DNA of 64,000 bases from Micrasema longulum (lineage: Eukaryota > Arthropoda > Insecta > Trichoptera > Brachycentridae). Of the stretch, positions 42,381 through 55,000 are shown in pieces (position 1 is the first letter of the stretch; the number at the start of each line of letters is the position of its first letter). A program made the translations under genes and the position numbers. The stretch covers positions 89,817 to 153,816 of the forward strand of contig JAGVSM010000460.1 in assembly GCA_022494885.1 (NCBI GenBank). Direction: 5' to 3'. The notes under the pieces are model-generated. The model did no database searches and was not told the origin of the DNA. It saw nothing but the letters and a program-made list of their open reading frames with translations.

Positions 42381-42890
42381 GAACAAATAAAGGAGTGAGA
42401 CGCTGGTAGGTATATGTGCGAAAATTGCAATGTGGCTTTCCATAAAGGCCAATGTTGGCAAAATTATCATACAAAAATGACGTATTAAATTGTTTCAAAT
42501 AAATATGAGAAGTAAGAATTGATTTAACCTAGTATTTTTATAATTATGACACGTTTAAGAAACCCTTCACAAAGCATGAAATTTCACAAAAATCGGCCGG
42601 GCACAGGGTAAATTCCATGTGTTTTCGGCCGGTACTCAAAGTGTTAAGTTTATCCATTTTATTTCATTGAGTATTTTATTAAGTGGTTATTTTAATGAAC
42701 TCGAAAGGTTAAACAATTTAAAAAAAACCTAATTTTGAGCGTTTTGAAGTGACTTTTAACTTACCTATATGAATAAGAAAGCTAAAAATCTTGTTGCGGG
42801 CGGTCACCAATGATTAGTAATGAAGAAAATTTTTTTCTCTATGGATTTATTAAATTCCGTTTTAAATTAATTTGATATGTTTTATGTTTC

Positions 42891-42917
42891 AGTTGACTTA
42901 AGGAATATTCAATTAAA
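42891..42917 (+). promoter_or_regulatory. 3' splice site in the 5' UTR of the dehydrogenase
   Basis: TTTTATGTTTCAG ends at 42892, 25 bases before the ATG, with a pyrimidine-rich run. A non-coding first exon further upstream, with the promoter beyond it, is likely. Confidence 0.5.
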
Positions 42918-43056
42918 ATGTCCTGTAGCACAATTATCCTCTTTATAGTAGGTTCCTTGGGGCTTTTGAAAATCTATATCAAGGCTACAACTGGAATTTT
43001 CAAAGGCAAAGAAAGATTAGATGGAAAAACTGTTATAGTAACCGGGGCCAGCGCAG
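42918..43056 (+). CDS. Dehydrogenase exon 1: membrane anchor and TGASA
   Basis: MSCSTIILFIVGSLGLLKIY, then a basic linker, LDGKTVIVTGASA. Donor GTAAAG at 43057. Ends in phase 1, the split glycine being the first G of the Rossmann GLG. Confidence 0.92.
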
Positions 43057-46000
43057 GTAAAGGAAACTTAAAACATATTGGGCCCTACTTATAAACCTGT
43101 AGCTCAATCACAAATAACTATCGACGCGCTTAAAAACATGCTAAGCATTTGAGCGATCGCAATGAACGATAATGAACATATTTAAATTTATTTCAACAGA
43201 GAGGGAAAACATATGGAAGAGTTGAGGAAATGTGGATGTTCAAACATGGGCAGAATGGTGAATGTAACACAGTGTGTAAAGTGGCCACTTAAAATTTTAA
43301 TTTGAATAACTCCCTAGGGAGGAAATCCAGCCAGTCTGCAAGCATTTGGACATACTCAAACATTGTTGATAGTGAACATGCTTAAGTTATCGCACTCATT
43401 AGTCAACGCGTGTGTAATCTCTAAGTCTAAGTCAACGCTCGTGTTGGTTTGTTTTCCGTTTTCCTCATAAATAAATACAGTTCACTGGCGAAAAATCGGC
43501 GTTTACTATAAAAAATAATACAATATATTGCATTTGCAAAATAGTAAGGAGTATCTAATAGAAAAAGGTGAAAAATAAATTACAATTACAATGGCGACTG
43601 CTTTTCTTGACATTTGGCTTGTTAACTGCCGGTTAAATGCAATAAATAGCATGCTCAATAATAAATAAATACCAGCAATATTTTGAGTTTGTCCAAATTT
43701 TTGAAGACAGGGACTGGATTAAACTCCCTGGGGAGCTGTTTATATTAACGTATTACAACAGAGGTGAAGACAGTGAGTAAAGTGGCCACTTAAACCAGCC
43801 ATTGACAGGTCATCAGCCCTGTAGATGCCTAGACTTCTATATTACCTTATCTTAAATGTTCTTCATCTCTGTTGTAATATGTTAATAAATAAACAGCAGT
43901 TTTGGAATATAAAACATATTTTTATATCGGTGAAATTCAAATATGTGATTGCGCAGCAGGATTGTACGTTGCAAAACGTAAATGTTTTGACATTTAATTA
44001 GGTGTTCACGGATGTTGCATTGTGATCGCGAATACGATAAACAACCATGGTGAGAAATCGTTATCACGTCGCTTATTAGCACGTCGATAATTATTTGTAA
44101 TTGAGCTACTGGTATAAAGTTATGCCTAGAGATAGTGGTAAAATAAGGATGGGAATACCATCCTTATTCTATCACTATAAAAAGGATAATATTTCCATCC
44201 GTATTCTTCCACTATGCCTAGGCGTAACTTGATGCCAGGTTTACAAGTAAGGCCCATTCTAAATTTGTTGCAACAGAGAGGAAAAACATTTTTGAGATGG
44301 GAATATAGAAGTCTGGCATTTACAAGTTTTATAACCTGTCATTGGCTTGTTTTTTTGTATTTAAAAATAAAAATAAATATTTGCGTTCTAATGATCAACC
44401 TAAATATTTAATTTTGAGGGCTATTTTCAACGAGTTGTAAATAACTCACTATTAGAAAATGGGAATTAAGTTGGAGTAGAGTGGGATTCGAACCACTGAT
44501 CATTGAGCCGTGAGCCCGAGACACTAGCCACGGGACTACAACGCGATTGATTAAATTCTGCATTTTATGTCAAAACTTTTGTAGCTTTCACTAATGTTAC
44601 GAAGCTGATTTTTTGTGCGTAAAAGTAAAATTTAGAATGAATGAGTAACAAAAAAAAATCCTGAAAAAACCTTCCAGAATTAAAAAAAATAAATTAAACC
44701 GATTTGACCGAAAATTTTCAAAAACCCATTAAAAAATCAAAACTCTAAAACTACGCAAAATCGCGGAACATACATGGAGGAGATTCGGATGTTTGGAGTC
44801 CGCTGAGGATTTCGTAAGAAGGGGAGCTCGGGTGGTGATGCTGTCTAGAGATATACATAAATTGTATTATGGTACAATATTGTATTATGTTGAAATACAA
44901 CGAGATTGTATTATGATGGATGAACTTTATTGTTGTAGGCCTCGGTTTGGAGTCTACTAAGGATTTCGCCAGAAGGGGAGCTCGAGTGGTGATGCTGTGT
45001 AGAGACATGGCCAAAGGAGAGAGGGTGAGAAAGGCTATCGCACAAGAAACTGGGAATGATAATCTTACGGTCAGTCAGTATAGGTACTATTAAATTATAA
45101 TTAATTAATCCGTTTATTAATTTAAAGTTAATATTTCTCATTACCATACACCATTAATATATAATGAAGCAGTTGATTATTTTATTTTTTTAAAAGAAAA
45201 GAAATATTTACGTTCTTAAGATTTACTCAAATATTTAATTTTGAGGGTCATTTTCAACAAGTTGTAAATAACTCACTTTTAGAAAATGGGAATCGAGTTG
45301 GGGTAGAGTGGGATTCGAACCACAGACCTTTGGTCCGTGAGTCCGAGACACTAGCCACAGGACCACAACCCGATCTATAAATTAATAATAAATTAGTGAA
45401 AATTTTAAAATTAAGTGCTGCTTTTAAATCTTTTCAGGACTAAATTAATTCATGTAAATGAAAAAACAAACTATTTATTTTTGTTATTTTTAATGTTGTT
45501 TTATCATTTTTACTTTAGAAATGATTTATAGTTCATTTTGAAAAACAGTGGATATCAAACTGATAATCAACCGACAAAATTCATGTAAAATGTGTTGTTA
45601 TCTAACAATATATATAACACCTGTGTTACAAATCATCAAGGTCGACAGACATTCGCTCCAAAACAAAAAAAAACAGCCAGAATCCCGCTATCAAAGTTAA
45701 AAATGAACTTTTCTGTTTAATATATTAAAATAAAATCCCTTTATATTGGTTTTGGTACATATACCACTTATATTTTTATAATTTGAAGAAGGCAAGGTGT
45801 TGCCGAAACTAGTTGGTTGTCAAATTGTAAAAATATCATCATCATCATCATTCCCTTTCCGCACCTAATAGGGCATAGGGCACTGGATTGTTACACCGAT
45901 CGCAGCATATCTCGATAAATTTTATTTATTTTTGCTTTATTAGGTTAGTTCATATCATCTTAAGAACTAATATAAACTTTTAACAATATTACAATTTTCT

Positions 46001-49000
46001 TATAAAAAATTCTCGATAAAATATTTTTACAAATTGCTTTTAAATATTTCGATTTTTTCTATTTCCTTTATTTCTTCAGGTAACTCATTGTAAAGCCTCC
46101 ATCCCTTGTACAATGCGTTTTGAGATCCTGTTTTTTTCCTTTTTTTATGTAACATGAAGGTAAGGTGACTATGAAATATTCTTGTGTGAAAATAGCCTTT
46201 TAAATAAATATTTCATATCAACCATCTCGGGAATCGAACCCGAGACCTCTTGCGTGGTAGGCAAACGCGCTGAACATTACACCACGAGGCTGACACAAGT
46301 GGTACACAAAAACAAAGTGATTTTATTTTAATACTAGCTGACCCGACAGACGTTGTCCTGCCCGAACGTTGGCTTGCCTTGGAAAAAGACTTTTAATAAA
46401 AATCTATCAATAGATAGGTAGGTATCTAGGTACTTGTTTGTGATTAAATTCCCAAACTAAAAATTGTTAATATTCAAATATTGCATTTAAGCAGGTACTT
46501 GTTTATGGGTGAATTCCAAAACATATTTTTAAAAAATATATATTTTTCCAAATATAGCATTTTGCAAACGTCAAACTTCGGTCTCCTCACCAACAGAGGG
46601 GTGTACTTATGTAGGAATACGATTTTTTTATGTATTCAAATTAGCATTATTTTAGTATTACCAAAAATACATTAAAAATAAATAAATGGGTAGAAAATAT
46701 AAAGAATTTAAGGAAATAATCTGATTGAGATCCACTAAAAACAAATGCTGTTTGTAAACATTCAAAAACAAACTTTATTTTATACACAAAAAAAACATTT
46801 TCCAACACTTTCCATTTTTTGTAAATGCATTCTCCTCAAATGCAACCCTGGTAGATCGATGAATAAAACATTTATGCTCTTTACTTCTTTTTTACACAAT
46901 AGATTGAAGATTTTAATATCTACGAACACGCACAGAGCAAAGATCTATATTTCTCTGAAAACTGCACGTAAATCGGTTAAGCCGTTTAGAAGAAGTTCAG
47001 TGACATCACACGTACAGAGGAATTATATATATATATAAAGATATTAAATAATAGTGTTCCACAAAGTAAGTGCTTCAAACATAAAAATAGTTTCTGTTTA
47101 ATGCTTATTACTGACGGATACAAAACAAAAGACGTACTGAGGAGGTTAAAGTAATAAAAAATAAAAATTTTGATTTTAAATTTCGGTAGGTACTCGTAGA
47201 AAAAAATCTTTTAATTTGTAATGTTAAAATCAATTGTAACAAAACTATCTGCGATCTCACATATTCAGTACTTGATACAACAAATAAAATTAAATATCTT
47301 GGTGTATACATAGTCCAAAACTTAAAATGGAAAGACCATATTAGTGAACTAGTTAAACGAATTAGAAAATGTATTTACATATTTATTAGATTAAGAAATA
47401 TTTTTAAAATCAATCATTTGAAAATAGCCTATTACTCAATTGTACAATCAATGCGCAGTAATTTACAATATTGTCTATGGTGCATGTTTTCAAGGTTGTG
47501 AAATTGTGTATTCCTACTCTCATCAATAATAACTTATCATTATGCTCATTTTCCATGCTATGGACGTTTTCATAAATAACTGTGTTTAGTTAAGATTAAC
47601 ATAATATTACCCGTAAAAACAACGCCCAATGTTTAAAAATAAGGCATTGCAATATAATACCAATAATATTTTGAGTTTGTCTAACTGCCTGAGATATGAA
47701 CAACAACAACAGACCATCACGCCGTTTCCCCATAGGGGTAGGTAGAGAGGATAGAACGCTATATCACTCTGTCTTTGCATTCAGGCCTAGCTTCCTCTAC
47801 ATTCATACATCTTCTCACGCGCTAATTATTCCGACTTTTACATGTCCATCTGTAATTACTATTAAAAAAAAAAAATCCTAATAAATTTCATAAAAAGTAC
47901 GTGTTTTTGTACAATTCTAAACATATCTACTTTTACACATCTAGTAAATGTTATCACTGTAACTCTCCAAAAAAAGAGACTAACTCTTGTGCTTGGAGAG
48001 TGACTTACACTGTTTTAGTTGTTTATTTTTAGGAGTTTATATAATTTCAAATACGAGTACATGAGAAAAAAATAAAAACTAGGATACATAAAGAAAAAAC
48101 ATAAAACAATAATAGTTTCATACTAATCAAAATTGAATGTAGTTTTTATACGTGTTCAAAAAATTTATTTAGATTTACTTTAAATTTAATTATTGATATA
48201 TTATTTTTAATAGTTTTTAGTTCATTGGGAAGATTATTATTATTTTGTACACCTTTGAAGACAAAGCTATTTATACATACATGGTATTTTTAATAAACCA
48301 TTTATTCTTACAAATAACTGCCATAAAACAGGTTTTACCTAGTTGAAAATTCTTAATATTTTGAGTTTGCTCAAATTTTCGCTCCTAGGGAGTTTATTTA
48401 AATTAACGTATTACGACGAAGATGAAGAATATTTCAAAGAAGAAAATAAGCAAGTTAAGGCTTTTACAGGGCTCATAATCTGTCATTGGCTGGTTTAAGT
48501 GACCACTTTACACACCCTGTACAATCGACAGTCTGCCTACGTTTGAGAAAACGTATTTCATCAACCTTCCTTCTGTTACCCTTTTATCTAAAACATACAT
48601 ATTATCTTTATATATAGGTATTGTATAATTCTTCCATACGTGTGATGTCACTGAACTACTCGTAAACGGCTTAACCTATTTACGTGCGTGTTCGTAGATA
48701 TTAAAATCTTCAATCTAATTCATTGAATTAATAATAGTCCAGATACCGCATACGCACATCAAACAGAAGGCGACTACACAACTCATAAGTGAGTAGGTTT
48801 ACGTTTTTACTTTCTTTGTAGACGTCGCTCAGTACGCAACTCCTGATTTGAATTCAACTATGCCGTGTTGTGTTCTTTTAAAGTGTAGAAATACTGCTAG
48901 GATCTTAAAGAAACAGGATGGTACCACATTTCACGTGTAGTTAGCAAACGAATGTTTAAGTAGCAAATGCACTACTTAAAAGTTTCAGATTGTCGAAGAA

Positions 49001-52000
49001 ACCAAATGGAAATTTCGTTATTGTTGCCAGGGTAGTGAATTTTGTTACCCTACTTTGCTCATCTAATAAAAGAACTAATGAAAATTAGACCTCGGATTAA
49101 ACAACGCCGTGGGGGACATTTGAACGACATTATCTTTAAAACATAAAATATTATTTAACATGATATAAAAATATCCGTTTTATGTAAAATAAAATTTGTT
49201 TTATATTTTAAGTTCAAAGTTCGTTAATTCAATTACTCTTATTAACTCTTGTGTGGCTGTGATGTCACACTAGTCGACATAGGACACAAGACTTGATACA
49301 TCTCTCTTATTTTTTTAAATGATGAATTCGTATTTTTTGTTATCTTCAAATGGACATTTTCACACCCGATTTAGAAAGTAAAATTTGTATAACTATGCTA
49401 AATGTTAATACAAAAAATATTAATCCTTGCTACGCGAAGAATGAATGTCCGCGAATTCAGCACTACGTCTATACAGATACCTTATACAAGAGAGAGCACG
49501 AAGATTTAAATCATAACAAGAAAGATAGAGACGCTGTTCGGCGGCGGGTGTCGTCTAAGACAGTCTTCAGTCAGTTGATGACAATGATTGGGGACCCACG
49601 CGCGTAACATGAGTGGCGTATTTGTGGTTTTTAATTTATTTTGCTATAACAGGGCTAAATTATAAGGTTATTCTCAATTATTATTAAAAAAAAAATTACT
49701 AAACAGTATGTCTCCATTTTTTTCATTTTTTTCAAATGTCTGAACTTTAGATTATTCCGTCTTTTACAAGTGGTAACACGATTTTATATCACCGCGCGTA
49801 AAGGGATTATTTACCACAGTCTTTTAAGAGTTAAATGACCCTTTACTGATCTACTCTGTTGTGTCAATCAATGTTTCGGCGTGCACAATACAATTTTAGA
49901 GAAATTAACAGATTGCTTGTTTTTTTACCTTACATTTGTGTTATGATTATTTGATTCCCATCAAGCAACATTACGGGGCGACATCACGAATGTGCGCGGC
50001 GAAAATAGGGCATAGTGTGAGATTATTGGACACAGTCCAATGTATTCAAATATGATTCTACGCTTCTTCTGGACTATTCTTAATTCTATGATCTAATTTC
50101 TAAAAAAAAGTAAAAAGCAGAAATGTTTTTTTCATCACCTACCAGGGTTGCATTCGACGAGAATGCATATACAAAAAAAATGGAAGGATGAGGTTTTTTG
50201 TGTGTAAAAAAAGTTAGTTTTTGAATGTTTACAAACAGCATTCGCTTTTAATAGATCCCAATCAGATTCTTTCTTTTTACTCCCGATAATTTCTACCTAT
50301 TTGTTTATTTTAATGAATTTTTAGTAACGATAAAATAATGTCAATTAATCAATTGATTTTTGAAAATCGCATTCCTACCTAGTACACCCCTTATGGTAGA
50401 AAAGCAGAGTTTGACATTTGCAAAAAAAATCTATATTTAAAAATAAAATATTTTGTGTTTCGGAATCCAACCAGAAACAAGTACCTAGGTACGTACCTAA
50501 ATTCAATATTTGAATATTTATAATTTTTCGTTTTGGAATTTGCGAAAACGAAAAACGTTTGCGGAACCAGCTGATAGCAGGCAAGCTAACAATCGGCCAG
50601 GACGTCTGCCGGGTCCGCTAGTATTGTATAAAAGATGAAACCTTTATTGATAGCAAAAAATATTCACTTACATGATTACTTAAACATTATATTGGAGACA
50701 AATTCAAAATCATCATTAAAAAGTAAATTATGTTAAAAAAGATATTACAATATCGTCGTGATTGTAAAACAACGGATGTGCGAAAAATTCGTCATTGACT
50801 TTCTTTTATATTTTATTAACATAAACGGCAAATCTGCCTTTCACAAAAATTTATAACACTAACATATTTGGCTTAATATTTTTATTTTTTTTTAAACTTA
50901 AATTTTCTTTATACCTAAGATTTATAAAAAAAAATTAACCTAAAAATTTTACAAGATTTATATTTAAAAAAATAACTTTAAAATTATACGGCATATTCAG
51001 TAGAAAGTTTAAATAATAAAACATTCTACAGTAATACAACAAGAAAATCATAAGTACTGTTTCACACAGCTGGGCAAAGTGAACAAAAAACTGTATATAT
51101 TATGAAATGCATAAATAAATAAATATAATTACCATTCACCATCATTAAAAAGTTCAAAAGGTTTGTTCTTTAGGAACAATACCCTACACTAAATATATCA
51201 GATACGTGAGAATAACTATTTCCGAGTTCATGAAGTTTGTTTAATACGGCATTACAAGTATACACTGTCCGTGAATTGTTGCTACGGTGGCACCTGTCTA
51301 GTCATTCTTCGAGGCACCCTGAAGTTGATGAGAGGTAATAGTTATGGGCAATCCCATATTGAATTTACAATTTTGAATAAATTTTCAAAGTCCATAATTT
51401 TTATTTTATCGTTAAGTTTTAACAAATTTAATTTGATATCGAAAAGGTTCTATAAAGGCTTTATATTCTAGGCTTAAAAATATATATATATATATATGCA
51501 TAACTAACCTAAATATAAAATGATATACTTTTGTACTTATCAAAATGTAACCTTTAACATATTAATACATAGGACGCGCCCTATAGAGTAAAATATTAAA
51601 AAAAGTAGTGAAACGAAAACGTACCTATAGTTATTGAGTTTGTTTATTTATACCGGGGTTGCATTTAACGATCATGCACATGCTACAACAAACTGGAGGA
51701 TACTCATTTTCGGTATATTATAAAAAGTTTATAAATGTATTTTTTTAAAATTTATTTTTAAATTATTATTTTTTTGTTTTTTTACAATAAACATAAGTTT
51801 ATAAAGAGAGTATTAAAAAAATAAAGCATAATTACATAGTAATGAAATAGATATAAATAGTAAAAATAGTAAACAATAAACATTTGTTGAATTCCAATCT
51901 GATTTTTTCTTTAAATTCCTTATAATTTCGACCTATTGATTTATTTTTACTAGTTTTCGGGGAATCCAAAAAAACATTAATACGCATTTATTATATTTTA

Positions 52001-55000
52001 AAATCGTATTCATATCTATATTATATATTAGTATTATCGAGTCTTTTTTTTAAAATCAAAAACCTTGTTCCAATAAAGGATTTTTTTAAATGTATGAAGC
52101 CTATGTAAAAACTAAAATATGTTATATGCAACTACTATCGGGAACAGGAAATCAAAATGATATAAACAGACTCAAAGACAGCAAAATAAAACATTAAAGT
52201 TAGTATATGACCTATCCTATCTAACAACAACCAAAGAACTTTTTAAACAAACTAAACAATTAAATGTAACTGAACTCTTTAAACTAGGATCCTTAAAACT
52301 TATTCATAAATTAGCCACCGATGTAATTGTAGACGAATAATTAAAAATTGAAAAAAAACTGTAGTAAACATGAACACAATAAGAGAATATCAGAAACATA
52401 TAATATTCAACCCTTTAAAACGAGAAAAGGACAATCGAGACTTATAAACCACGGACTTAAATTACACAATAAACTACCAGACAAAACAAAACAAAAGACT
52501 CAGACAACCTTTACAAAATATGTTAAAAATGTTATTATTAACTGTAGAATGTGAATTTTAAAAGTAAAAATATTTTGTTAAATGTTTGTAGCCTGTAAGG
52601 GTTTATCAATGAAAAATTTTAATAAAAAAATAAAAAAATCCGTACAGCCCTGTAAATAAGAATAGTTTCTCAATTGCGCCGCCAGGCGTAGTTTGTATCA
52701 GCAAAAAATAATATTCATATTTGAATATGGATTGTTTAAGTTTTGTTAATCACTTACGAGTACACAGCTTCACAGTTGGCCGTCTCACCATGGAAAATAA
52801 GGGTCGGGTTCGGATGAAAAGTCAACAACTCTTTTATTTGTAGAGGTATATTTTAAAAAAAATACCCGAATATGAAATAGTCTTAAAAGCTTCAAACGAA
52901 ATTAATTTTATTACGATATTTTTATTTTCATACAGTAAAATATTAAAAATAACATTTGACGGGAAAACAAATTCCCACGCGGGTGCGGGGAGAGAGATAG
53001 CGGGAGCGAAGCCCTAGGGCTTCTACGATGTATTTATTTTTAATATTAATTAATTTTATTATATATGGTAAATATCTTTGATATGCGGTATGCAATGTCA
53101 ATCAGTCACAATCCCAACAAATAAAATGGATCAGAAATGGAAGCCACTAACCTGGTTCGTTCTTGATGGAAATGCGGTCCGACTAGTCAATTGCGAGCGG
53201 CACCAACACCAGGACAGGCCCCCGATCTGGAGCTGAACACTGGTGGTTGGTGGAAACAAATGGTGATGCGGCACACGTTTGGCGAAAAAATATACGACAC
53301 GAGGCCTTAATGTGGCAGGTTATTAAAGGATACTGGAGGGGGGAAGTGAACGGTTGTTGTGGGTAAAAAATATTGGAGTGTAACAATAATCGACAAATGC
53401 ATAACCACATAATTCGCAACCAACATTGAAAATATAAAAAATGTTATATTATTTATTTTATTTTATTTATTTATTTATTCACACTTTTTATCAAAATACA
53501 ATTCCATGTTCACTGTTTATTGTTTCAACATTTACTTTGTGGAAAACATTTTGAATTTATTTAAAATAAAACACTTTGTAAATTTACTAAACAAGAGTTT
53601 AATACATTAAAACAAAACTAGTTTCGGGTAATCAGTATTACCAATCCTCAGGTGTAAATATAAACTAAACTAAAATACATACACAGATTAATACTCAGGT
53701 ACTGATAGGGTCGGGCGGAAGGGGGAAGGCAATGTGAGGTGTATCAGTATTATGAATAAATGATCAATAATTAATTACTAAATAATTCGAAAATATTTTT
53801 CACAAAAAGTCTACATTTGAAACCGCCATAGATAGCAGTTTTTGGTTTACTGACTTTTATCACATTTATCATAATTACTTCGTGATAGGAACATTATGTC
53901 AGCTAATTTTTATAAATGTTTTTTGTAAATGCCTAGACTACAAAACATTATAAATGTAAAGCTTGGGAGACGTGAGTAACTTGCAAAAGTCTTGATGAAC
54001 TTATTAAAAAAAAGTTTATTGTAGAATAATTTCAATGTATATATACAGAAAAAATGTTTTAGTTGTTTTATGATGTTCAAAAGATGAAATTTCAGATACA
54101 TATATAATAAATTATTATGAAAATAAAACTTAGTTATAAGTGTAACACAATTTTATTCTTTTACAAGAATTGTTTTATATCATATATATATTATGTTACG
54201 AAGTGAATGCTGATTAAATTTAAAAAAAAAAAAACATGTATTTTTTTTTATATATCTGTTCGTCCAAAGTTTAATAAGAAATTAACTTTTAAAGTGATAA
54301 AGTGAACAGATTTAAAATTGTATCAGTAAAAAAATACAGTTTGTGCCATTGAAAAAAAGTAGTATATTTACTTTATTTAAAATTCTAACATTATTTTTCA
54401 GTTTGACTCTTAAATTAAAAATATATTAAAATATGTCAGTAGCAATATTGGTAACAATCACGTATATGCCGTTGTTCTACCATTTTCCATAGTGCGTCTC
54501 TCGATCTGCGCCACGGCGCCGGCGCCTGTCATGAATGGGACGATGATAATTTATAAAACTTTTTGATTTCAGCTGAAACGAGTGGACTTCACGTCACTGG
54601 CAAGCGTAAGAAGTTGTGCTAAAGAAATTTTAGCAGAGGAATCTAGAATCGATGTCCTTCTTAACAACGCCGGGTCTGGAGGGATGCAGACGAAAATTAC
54701 TGATGATGGAATGGAAATACTCATGCAGTCCAATCACTTCGGGCCTTTTCTGTTTACTAATATTCTACTGGGTAATAATATTCCTCTTTCATATTATCTG
54801 GGGACCAGAGTCCCGATTACAATGGTGGTTAGGCCGTTTAAAAATGCGTCACAGCGTAAATAAATTCCTATGCCTGTCTCCTTTTCTCTCGCCAACTTGA
54901 ATCCTGTCCCTATCGCACCTACAAAAAAACTAAAACTCCATTAATATACACGTAAATCGCCAAATCGATTTCGGTATACCGCATCGCGTAAAAATAAAAA

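Larger units (their letters stand above)
48603..50622 (+). mobile_element. Helitron-like repeat, copy 3, carrying a 1.4-kb insert with a THAP fragment
   Basis: 5' end TATCTTTATATATAGG, CGTGTGATGTCACTGAACTA; 3' end CAGGACGTCTGCCGGGTCCG then CTAGT. The middle (about 48720-50130) is absent from copies at 33152, 46333 and 62676. It contains a short THAP-like frame (48860) and an 85-codon frame (49350-49607). Confidence 0.6.
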
